A stretch of DNA of 64,000 bases from Lamellibrachia satsuma (taxonomy: Eukaryota > Annelida > Polychaeta > Sabellida > Siboglinidae), in NCBI GenBank assembly GCA_033239005.1, contig BSQZ01000039.1, forward strand, positions 1,921,816 through 1,985,815. The letters are read 5' to 3'. Under the pieces are notes generated by a model that saw only the letters and a program-made list of their open reading frames with translations, was not told where the DNA came from and made no database searches. The position numbers were made by a program, and so were the translations under genes. This document shows positions 34,801 to 47,197 of the stretch, in pieces (the first letter of the stretch is position 1; each line of letters opens with the position of its first letter).

Positions 34801-37800
34801 GTGCACGGTGGAAAAGTTGAAGAATTGTCTTGTCCACTTTGAAGCTTCTTAGAGTTCACATAAAAAAGACTCTCTGCTTTCCTTTCTTCACGAGGAGTTG
34901 GGTGCGTTTGCTCCAGTCCAGGTTTTCTGTAACAGTCACTCCAAAGTACTTTCAAGATGTCACATGCTCCATATTTTCATTTTGCAACACGAGCGGTGGT
35001 GGTTTGTTTTTTCTTTCTGAAGTCCACAACGATCTCCTTTGTCTTTTTTGTGTTAAGTTCAAGATAATTTGCACTGCACCATGTCGAAAGTTTTCTGATT
35101 TCTTCATGATGCACTGTCTCATCGTTGTTGGTTATCAGGCCTGTCCGGCATCATTGTTGGTTATCAGGCCTGTCCGACATCGTTGTTGGTTATCAGGCCT
35201 GTCCGGCATCATTGTTGGTTATCAGGCCTGTCCGACATCGTTGTTGGTTATCAGGCCTGTCCGGCATCATTGTTGGTTATCAGGCCTGTCCGGCATCGTT
35301 GTTGGCTATCAGGCCTGTCCAGCATTTATAGTCTGCATATTTCATCAGGATATCATTGATGTTTTCTCTGATCAGCTTACAGTCAGATGTGCACAGAGAA
35401 AAGAGTTTCGGCAAGATCACACAGCATTAAGTAAGGGGTGGTCGCATAAGAAAGGGGTGGTCGCATAAGTAACGGTTTGTCACATAAGTCTGCAAAGTCA
35501 AAAAACATATAGCATTACATATTACAGTCGCGCCTCGTTATAACGCGCCCCGTTATTACGCGGATTCGGATATAACGCGGTCGGTCGTGGACCCCGAATT
35601 TCTGCCGCCAGGGGAAAATGTCAAATGGGCCCGCTTAAACCTACTTAGAATTGCTTTGACAATTCTCAAGAAACATTAAGTGAACAATGTCAATGAACGA
35701 GTATCAACGTGTTGTTTGTTTTGCGCTGCCGCCGACATCAATCGCAGTCGCTGGCTTCGCTTCGACGGTTTGTAAATTGCAATCGAGATTCACAAATATG
35801 CCTCGCGTAAGAATCAGATTAACCGTTTTAAATGCATTTTACATGCAGTACCAATATAACACTTGGATGAAATTACATGCTTCCGTTACATCGTAAATTT
35901 AATCGTTTTCGCGACGCGAAACCAACATGCCAAATTCCTAACCCAAGGCGCTACCGGTGGAGAAAATACGAATTCGTCATCCGCATATGAAATGATGAAT
36001 CGATGTTAAGTGGTGCGTAATAAATTTATGCTTCGGTCGAGATCGGTTGAAAGACGAAGTGAAACAATTATTAATTCTACCTATTGTCTTTTTATGTGTT
36101 TTATCAGCTTGCATACTACGTTTGTCAAATCATATACGTTTTCGGCTGCTCAGGTCCAGGTTATTATTTTCGATTCGTAGGCCTGTTGGTCCAGTACGTC
36201 ATCATCGTAGTAGATCTACTCCATACGTACATGTGTTTTATTCAGTTCAAGAGTCAAGAGGGTGTGACATTTAAAAATAATACACGTTGATGCTAGTATA
36301 CACGTTTAATAAGTTACATAAACTGCATATTGCCGTATAAGACAATGCTGCAAGCACACGGGGCTTCGACAGGGTTCATGGACTTAGTGCGGCGGTCGCT
36401 GTTGTTTAGTAGCTCCCTGGTGGTAGGCAAAGTCAATCGCCCTACAATGTTTTTCTATCTGGCTTTTGCTACTATAGGGCGAAGAGCTCGCTCGGCCGAA
36501 ACGTAAGTATTTTCATGAAACGTGAAACCTTACAAAAACGCCATAAACAGAGCAATAAACACGTCTTTCGTGTCTGTATGCATTCTTATATGTATATCAC
36601 TAAAGTTACCTGACAATAACCATGTAAAAGTGTGAAATTATTACCTTTTTGTCAGAACGCATGTGCTTGTCAAGGTTTGTTTATAACCGGATGTTGTTGT
36701 GAGCGAGAAAGGCATGCGGGATTTCCATAGATCTATATAAGGTCACGCTAAGAATTGCCGTCTGCTGGCCATAGAGTTACATCATTAATAATGCCCCTAT
36801 AAACTATTAACTTACTAACGGGTGTTTTATTTATTTCTGTGCTGCTGGCCCATTCTGGCCTCATTCTACACAAGATCGCGTTAGATCATGTGACCCAAAG
36901 GCAACATCACGTGCACAGTATGGCGGCTATTTATGAAATCTTTTCTGTGTGACCGATAAAAGTACTCATAAGTAATTATTTGGAGCACATTTCTTCAGTT
37001 TCTAGACGCCCAAGTGTTGGTTGTATGTCACAGAATACACATGTGAAACGGTTAGTGCGTATCGGTTTTAAAACTTAAGTTATTAGTTCCGTAGCCATTT
37101 GGCTACGGAACTGCCAAATCGCCGAGTTAGCAAATGCCCCACGAGACTTTCGCCCCAGAGACGAAGAGCGGGGCGAATTTTTTTGCCTACCTGGTGGCAG
37201 ATATGAGAACACCTAACGCGCCTCGCTTACAACGCGGTCCGAAGTCGTGGACCCCGACTACCGCGTTATAACGAGGCGCGACTGTACTAGGTGGTGGTTT
37301 GGTTGTTCCCACGTTTTGCAAAAAAATCAATCACTCCAGTGACACCACCTAGTGAGTGAAACTGATATTAATGTAGTGGATATGAGAACCAGGCAGCGTG
37401 ATGGGTAGCCATGGTAGCCATGTCACATTTGCTAAATTGTACTAAACTGCCCATTTTATTGTTCTTATATATGTGATTCTGATAGGGCACGTTATATGTA
37501 TACACGAATTGTCATGAGCGAAACAATATGGTTGTTTCGAACATCCGCAGAATTCATTGCAGCTATGGCCAATCGCCTGAGTCCTGCCTCAATTTCATGT
37601 ATACATATCAGTGGTGTATACGTGGAGTATCATAAGTATGTTCAGTATATCAAGTCCCACACCACGTATAGGGGGGGGGATGGCGAGTGGTGGCCTGAAC
37701 CAATACTAAACACTGTGCTTTTGTTTTACTTTGAGAACTAATACGACCACCCCTAAATGCCTCGATATGATCGAGCATTTGGCATATTTGTTGTAACCGA

Positions 37801-40800
37801 AAAATAATGATTCGGCTGTTGGCGGGGCAACGACAAAATTCATAGCAAATGTGCAGACACGCTGTTTTATTTGCATTAAAACCTGTGTGTTTGCCTTAAA
37901 TTCTGTAAAACTCTGTATACAATTTTCCACTAGTTAACTGACTCATAGCATTTTAATTCCGATCGAGTGTCCCCACCTACTCGGCTAAAAATATACATAC
38001 ACAAGCAAAACCAGCTAAATTTCATCAGAAATCTGCGTAGGCAGCTTAGCTGTCTGACTACTTCCGATGCAGATCAAGTACTGCCATCTTTAAGGCTACA
38101 AAATATATGCATACGAAATGAAATTAGCTCAATTTCGCTGGAAATAGCAGGCTGTTTTTCCATAAATTTTAATCCATATAAATACAAGATACAGCCGTAT
38201 TACTCTCAAATCCATACTGAATACAGGTAGTCTTGTACAAAACATCATGTCTGCATATGACAGTGAAGGACCAAAATCAACACCTGCTCATCAATGCTAA
38301 AATAGGTGCAGCATCAACCTATAATGGCACTAACTAATGACTGACACACCAGTGGCCATCTCAATTCCAGTGTTAAATAGTCACACTGTCTTCTACGTTT
38401 ATATAATCAGTGTCCAGCCCACACCACTGGAGCAACACCAGCAGTCCTTATTAGTATAATTACCAGCATCCAGTGATAATAAGCAAAACTAATGGCTGTA
38501 ACAATCTGGACATAAAGTTTGATTAATTTATAGTTCATAACATCAATAATTCGCTTTATTAGTTCACATTGTATAAAGTCTACAGCACCTAACTAAGTCA
38601 AATTTCTTTGACTGGATGGACAATCTGATTTCTTGGTTTGTTGCATTTGACATATTATCTACCTTTCAAAATGTAATTTTTATGGTCATGTGATAAGCCC
38701 ACTGTGAAGTGAGTCTGCCAACGAAGGTCAAATGATTCGGCTGAAATATTTCAAGAATTCAAAGTTTCTTGAGAGGTAAATAACATGTCAATTAGGTAAG
38801 TTATTTATTACTTACCCTAGCCTGCTAAAGTATTTAATAATTTACTTAATTCAACAAGGATAATTGAGTTAATTTTTCTACACTTTATTATCTGTAGGTA
38901 TGTGGATCTCATCATCTGAATAAATTTACATTCTCTTAATGGAATTTGGCCAATCAGTTTGTAACAAGATAGAACACATGAGTGACCGCATGACATAATT
39001 TGGTAGTGACCATGTTAGATAAAAATTAACAGTGATAACAGTAGTCAATACGCATGCTTAAAACATGCTTACTGCTTTTGAGAATAGTCTCACTTCACAA
39101 AGATTGGCAAGGAAATAAGAGCATTGTAGTAATCACTAGGTGTGCTTCTAGTCATAGTGAACTGTAAGTGACAGATCTATTTGTCACAATGCACAGAACG
39201 AGTTTATTGACACCTTATTTGCTGCAACACATGGCCACATCACAGAGGAGCAGAGTCATTTTGTCTGTCTGTAGCATGTGGCTGGATATGGACCATCTTT
39301 TTTGTAGCATGTGGCTGGATATGGACCATCTTTTTTGGCCATTTTCGTGGACAGCAGAACTGCACATGTTGTATAGGGTATCACTGAAAATGATGCCGTC
39401 CGGCCAATGATGTTGGGTAATGATATAAAGATGTTTGCGGTGTCAGACATTGAGCTCGTTCAGGACTGCCTTGCATTCCAAGTGCAATATTTATAGGATT
39501 TGATGGTCTCGGTCTAATGTTTATAAGATTTCTACCTCCTGCTGCAAGCAGATTCTACCCACTGCTCGGTAAGCCAATGGCTTTCTACCTACTGCTGCAA
39601 GGTTCATTTTGTTAATATTCATCAATATTGCCAAATATTCTTTGAGGAAACCGAATTCGAGTTCATATGATATACCAACTCGTTCATGTTTGTTACACAA
39701 ATCTAGAACAGTAACAAGACTGACCATCCCCGTAAGCAACATCAACATAATTACATCAGTTAAATTGAGTTAATATCTGTAACTGTGTCTCTCTGGCCAA
39801 CTAACTCAGAAGGACTCTAGTCTAACTGTGAAGAGATAACTCAAATGAAGACGTACCCAACCATTCAACTTTCCTGGATGGCCACACATTGCTTCAGGAG
39901 ACTGATTCACTACACATGTTACAGACAAGCACTCACATTTCTGTTCATTTATTGAACAGGTGCCTGTAATTAGAGACCAGATTGTCGCAGACGCTATTGA
40001 TCAGACAATGTTACTGACAGAAGGAGGTTAAGAGTAGATCAAATTGAAGATTTTAAGATACTGAATGGGTATGAAAATATTGACAGAAAATTGTGTTTCT
40101 CGCTCGAGAAAGATATAACCAGAGGACATGAGGTGACATTAGTAAAGGATCAGTGTAGATTGGATATCAGGAAGTACTTGGTCCCACAGTTCTTACAGAT
40201 TGTGTAAAAATTAATGCAAGCCGCATGAATACGTTTAAAAACAAGGTTGACACATATCTCAGGAGGGCAGGTTACACACAGATAAAAAAAGTGGTCTCTC
40301 GATAAGCCAATGGCTTCCTTGTCTACTTGTCATCTGGGCCTTTGCATTGGATGGCAAATCTTGTTAAATCTTGAATTCGCAGAATACACAAGTATGTGAC
40401 TATTTTGTCTTCCAAGATTTCAGAATCAGTACTACTGAAACAGCACCTAAGGCTGGATAAAAACCACAACCACATGAAGTTTATCAATGGAGACAGACCT
40501 AAAGGTCAATGGACCTTTATACTCAATATGTTGCCACATATATGATCTGTCTATCTTACTGGGGAATTTTATGACTGAAATATAATTGCATTTGATCAAA
40601 TGTACTTACACCTGAGTATTTATTGAAACAATTAAGTCATAATCGTACTTGAAAAGTTATACACAAACACATACAACTGTACTTGACGCTAGCCCTGCCT
40701 AAGTAACAAAAGATTAAGGGTAAATGATGCCTAATCAACATGCAAAGATCAACTGTAAATTTGACAGTCAACAGCACTTAAGTACAGAACCACAGTTGAT

Positions 40801-43800
40801 TCAACGTGAATGACAGCTCGTTGAGCAGTCCAGCTGAATACAGATATACGACAAATTGAATCTGGAAACATTTTCACATGTCGACAGCAAGACTGTTCAG
40901 CAATGCCAAATGTAGACCCACCGATAATTGAGTCAGCCATCCGTAGAAATCTCCTCTATTGATTTCTCTGTGCATTCCCAGCCTCTAAGCTTCTCGCATT
41001 TGCCTGCTTTTATCCATTAAACCACAATCTTTCTGCCGACTAACAAGTTGATGTACTTAGTCAGCAGTTACGACTACACGGCTACCGACAGACATGCGTG
41101 ACATGAAACAATAATGGAAATAATGAATGTTCGTAAAAGAATTATCATAGACAAAGGACAGTAAATCAGACATGCACAGACTTCTGAAGCACATGAAGAG
41201 AAGTTTGACAAGAGGAACAACATCGACCGAAATGTTAGACGATGTTGTATCTTTTATTAGTTAAATACATAAAATACACATATATAATTATATATTAACT
41301 TGTATATATACAGATACATACCATACATGCATGCATACACACAAATACTTTACTTTCACACAGCTTCACTACATAGTTTTGTAAGCAATTTACACAAAAT
41401 ATATCTAAAAATGTTAAGCTATTTTATGTATGCATTTTATTATTCATCAAGTCTAAAAAAACATTGTTTCTAGCCTCCTGACATAATCTTATATTTGTCT
41501 GGTTGTCTTCAAACCAGAGTAACCATAATAGGCCACTAGACGACAACATGATCAATCCTGTCTTATCTTCCCATATACCGTATTCGACCTATTAAGCGTA
41601 CATGCCTTAATTAGCATACGCTACACCCCCTTTTTAATCAGCTGGATCCATAACTATTGTAATTTGTCGCCACCTAGTGTCAAGCCGTTGGTACTACTTT
41701 TCAGTTGTTTATCACTAGTCACCAAATGACACCACTAGTATTAAACAATTATTGTCTAAGGAAACACATTTTGGTGTACGTTTATAAGAACAGATTCGTT
41801 GACATTTTTCCATGGCCCAATTTTTGTCAATACAGTTAGTAATGTTCCATCACAGGGAGTGTGTAACTTTGGGCTGGTCAGGTTTAAGACCTTTTCAACA
41901 CCAATACTTCAAAAATGTAAAGACATTTTTCCATGACAAATTCAATAGAAAAAAATCATTCAAACATCTAGGATCCATTTATTTACTTTGTGATGAAACT
42001 GCATCATTTAATTAAATAAGTACACCCAGCGATATTCCGTCTTTGTAAAATTATAGCCTATGGGCCTACGCCTAACTGGGTGATATCAAATGTAAGGCCT
42101 TTTAAGACCTTTCTTTGAAAATTCCCATTTAAAAACCCTGAAACAGTTCGCACTATCTTAATGACTTTGAAACAAAATTTAATGTGCACACAGACATGTG
42201 ACAACAAGTTTGATCAAAATCTCATCAATAACTAAACCTCTTGGCCTCACGGCAGTTCTGTCGACATCTGCCGCCCAATCCATGCAACCATAGCCTCCAG
42301 CTAGCACTATCCCCAGCAGGACACAACCAACTGCAAATCTGAGTCTCATCTGCACCTTGCAGTGTCACGCAGCTGCTTCCACAACGACATACTAGACACA
42401 CACTGCAGACAACGCTGCAGTTAAGCAACATGATGGATAGATTAATTCCAAGCAATTCTGTTGGGATTTGAAGACCATCTCAAGTAATAATATACACGCG
42501 TTAAGTGGGGACTTCTCTGAATCGTGACAAGTCGGGTTAACCATGGACCATGGTAACAGTACATCAATGATAGGAACTGCAAATGCTGCATGGCTGGTCT
42601 TAAAACTTATAGTTAGCAGCTGGCCAATTAAGACCTTAAGTATACTTTCTGATACACAGCTAGCTTGGATTAATTTAAATACCCAAATTCTTGGAATTTT
42701 TGCTTCTCAAAGTATACTGTATACATCTACAGTATATTAGCAAAGTTATACTTCAAGGTTTTAAATCTTTACTGCCGAAAGTACATTTAAATCTGGAAAT
42801 TGAATAATGGATTTTTCATGACAGGAGAAGGTACCTTTAAATCACATCAGTTTTGTATTGTTTCTTATGTTGATGTTTTTAGATTACTCAGGATTTCTGT
42901 ACTTTGCAAGTTTTGCACACTGATAGTTAGCAAAAGGGACATTGTAAGAGAGCAGGCACAAAAAAATTATTAACATCAGTGTTGTGAATCGTCAATTGGT
43001 GCAAATCACTCTTGATTAATCTGCGTGATTTATGATGCTTGCATAAAAACATGTATGACCTGTGACATTTTCAAACAGCTCATATCAACCAATGATCGAT
43101 ACAGCCATGGGATTTATCACCTACAAAAGTACACAGTAATGTCGCTTTCACAATGGATGTGTCTGGGATTTGCTGATGCATTAAAATCAGTCTGTCAACT
43201 AATTGGTGTCATCAGTTGGATTGTTTTATCCCCAACGTCCACTTTAATATAGAGGCAACAGCCTCTCTTTTAAGGGACCAGCTCAAAACACGGATGCACG
43301 ACACAGAACCAATGTCTTTTAACCACAGACACCCCCATCCCCACGTATGAAACTATCAGTCACATTGATACATGTGATAAAATAGGCTCATATTTAGGCA
43401 TTGTAACTGCAACTTTCGTCAAAATTATCTGAATTAAAGCATTTAAAGTGAAACAAAAGTCATGGTTTTTGGGGCTATGCACCCAAGAGATAGTAAAAAC
43501 TAACCACATGCAAATAAAAAAGAATTTCATGTCAGTAGTTTAGTCAGAAAGTGTTCTAAAAGTTAGAGAATCCGGTCATTTCTTTGAACGATTGAGGGCC
43601 GACATGTTATCCAGCGCAACCGTTAAATGCATGTGCAGTTATACAAAATCAGGGTAACCTAGACTACAAGTGACGTATAAAGGAGGCCAGCATACACAAA
43701 ACCAATGTAGTCTCTAACAAATGTGTTATTTTGACAGAAAGAGGACTAGTTAAGTAAACAAAGGCCAAAACATGTTACATAAGTTGAGTTTGGATGCAAA

Positions 43801-46800
43801 TAGCAAGGCCATATGCTATTGGCAAGAATAGAAATAGGTGTGTACGAATATATTTTTCTTTGACTAGCGAATATTGCCAGAATACCATACTCGTGACATA
43901 GTGCTATCTATCAGTATGGCGCGGCTCGTGAAATTAAGATGCTGTGTGTTCAACAAGGTTTTCTTAGTAAACCACTAGTGTGATACTCTTAACTGTAGTT
44001 ACAAATGGTTGTTTTAATAACTCTTATATGCGCGCAGGCCGAAAACCACGAATTTTTTCACTTTAAATCCAGCACCCCCATGAACTGTAATCAGAAAAAA
44101 GACCAGACTAGACAAACCAGCTGCTTAACCCTGGTGCCCCCAATGAAAAATATTTTGTCTAGTTTCAAAGCATGAACGTTTTGAGACAGTTCCGAAGACA
44201 ACCACCAGGGCAGCAATCTTGTTTTTTCACACATCATCTGAAGTCTGTCTATTATGACAAACTTTGCCACTGAACACTCCTACATAAGCACGACATCAAG
44301 GCTGTAATTATAATGACACAATCATAAACTATACTGGCTAATCTACATCAAAGGTTAAAGTGCCTATGACACGGTTGCTGCAAGCTCTAATTCTTTTTGA
44401 AAAAACAAAAACCCCAAAAAATACCTTCACAGTAATACAATCCATGACTTTACACAAAGAGCCATAAATGAACACATTATTGTAGATTTCTTACTTGGCA
44501 TATGATGAAAAATAGCAAAACCATGTCATAGGCACTTTAATATAGATTAGTCAATATACAAGTGAAGTTTTCATGTCAAACAAATGAACATACTTACCAG
44601 TACAAGGATAGACAGCAAATTTGCGGCATGCATCCTGAAATCACAAGAGTATTTCATGCTAATTTCAAGAAAGAAACAAAGCAAAATATAAGTAAGTTAG
44701 TTCAAATTTGTCTACGAAAAAAGTGTTTGTATTTTACCAGCTTTTAATTATGTATTTGTTACAAACGTTCCAAACTTCAAAGATTAAGGTCAGAGTTGGT
44801 TTTTTGTCAGGATGGTCAGAAAACTGACAAAAATTAAACAAACACAGGGTAAATGCTGACAAAACTGACAAAAACCATGGTAATACTATTCACTCATAAA
44901 AAGCGATGAACATATTTATCAACACATCATCTTGCCAACACACCAATCGACGTTCCTTTTTTACTGACAAAACCTATTTTTGTTTTTAAACTTTTTGGCT
45001 GTCAAAAACCTTCTTTTGTTTGGGCAGTTTTTACTGGGTTAGAACTGATTTTACTATATGGTGGCAAAACCTGCCAATACTGATTCAAATCAGTGTAGCT
45101 AATTAATAATTGTAATTTAACTATTTGTAGCTGAAGTTTCTGAACTTACCAGAAATGCATTGGTAAATTAAACAGAGGACGTTGATATAAAATTTATAAA
45201 AAGGTGCAATATGTTTGATGATATTACCATACTTTTTATAAATAATTTGGCATCCTATATCATTAATTATGCACATAAGTACTGTGTAATGACATATAGT
45301 ATTCGACCTAATAAGCACAAGATATGCTTGAAAAAAATTGGGCCATGGAAAAATGTCAACGAATCTGTTATTATAAGCGTACATAAAAAATGTTGTGTAT
45401 AGAACAACTGAAACTTATTCATATTTTAAAGAACCAAAATATATTTATTTATATGCACAAGAAAAACCATGTTTCTCATATCTTTTAATTAGGACGAACA
45501 CAGGAGGGTGTTTACAAGACTAAAAAATCCATATTACAGTTATTACTACATTAGAACCTGAAGATACATGGACAGTAATCCAGACAAGTAATAAAAACCA
45601 AAACCAAACATGCAGCATATCCGGGCATGCCAACACAGTTAGTCCATCAGTCACCACAAGCTGGGATCTTACAGTCACCCACTCAGCACACACCTACTGG
45701 GAATACTTTGAACCTCAGCACAAATCTGATATTGACAACGGATTCCTTCGGCAGATTTACCACGTAATGCTGTACCCGGTTAAGCAGTGGACGTCAGATA
45801 ATCAACGAGCCACTAAAAGCCGCCCCATCACTGCGGCCACGACAATCATTGCTCATTGCTCGTGACTTGATTATTAATAACTTGACAAGACTCAAAAGAC
45901 AGGGTCTGCATGTCAACTAGAAATGGCCACATATTGCCAACAACAACTGCTACTAAACTGACATAAACCTACATGATGGTATTTGGGTAAAAAATACTTG
46001 AAATCTATATTCTTGAAATTGTGTATAAAGCTGTATGCAGGGGAACCTCACTATTCAGGGTCAAAAGTTACTCGAATGGCGAGGTGAGCATATTAGTGGG
46101 ATGTCCTATACTTTACTGTCATGGAAATCATCTGGGACTGTCCTGAGGTGACCATAATGACGAGGTGGCTGTATTACTGGGGTGACCATAATGGTGATGT
46201 GACTGTATTACTGAGATGACCATAATGGTGAGGTGATTGTATTACTGAGGTGACCATAATGGTAAGGTGGCTGTATTACTGAGGTGACCATAATGGTGAG
46301 GCGGTTGTATTACTGAGGTGACCATAATGGTGAGGTGGCTGTATTACTGAGGTGACCATAATGGTGAGGTGGCTGTATTACTGAGGTGACCATAATGGCG
46401 AGGTGGCTGTATTACTGAGGTGACCATAATGGTGAGGTGGCTGTATTACTGAGGTGTCCATAACGGTGAGGTGATAGTATTACTGAGGTGACCATATGGT
46501 AAGGTGGCTGTATTACTGGGGTAGACCGATTCCGATTGAATGTCGTCGTGGTTTTGTCGAAAATTTGCCCAGTTATCTCCTAGCAATTAACAAGCTTGAA
46601 AACAGACTTGGGGTCAATTACATTACATCAATTACATTACATCAATTACATTACATCAATTACAATTCCACACCAATTGCAAATACCAATTCCAATTACA
46701 CTTCAAAAATGCAAATTCCAAATTGAAATGAAAGTACGTGGAGAGAGCATCCATAGACGTACTCAGTGCCAAAACATAACCCATTTTAAGAGCAGTTGTG

Positions 46801-47135
46801 TTTATTTTCTGCATACTATGGTAGATAATGAGAAGCAAATATGATATACACAATATATTATATGTCATTCATTATTTGTAGTGAATATTTTGAGTTAAGA
46901 AGTGCATGATGTAATTGAAAAAGTAATTGCAAATATATTATATATTTAAAAAAATTCAAATTACTTTTAAAAACAAAACACCAATTCCAATTACAGAACA
47001 ACATTTCAGTTCCAATTACAAAGTGATGACCCCAAGTCTGCTTGAAAATAATACTAAATACAAAACATAATGCAGCAAAAATACATGTTATTGAAGCCAA
47101 GTACCGTAGCTAACATTAAAAGTACATAACAAATA

Positions 47136-47197
<62 letters not shown>

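Noticed and set aside
34830..35468. 212-codon + strand frame
   Set aside because: It overlaps a - strand LINE fragment with clear RT-family motifs and the 29 bp tandem repeat; no homology on the + strand.
42225..42455. Cysteine-rich 76-codon - strand frame with a hydrophobic start
   Set aside because: It resembles a secreted peptide only superficially. It is inside ROGDI intron 3 without supporting splice sites or homologue.
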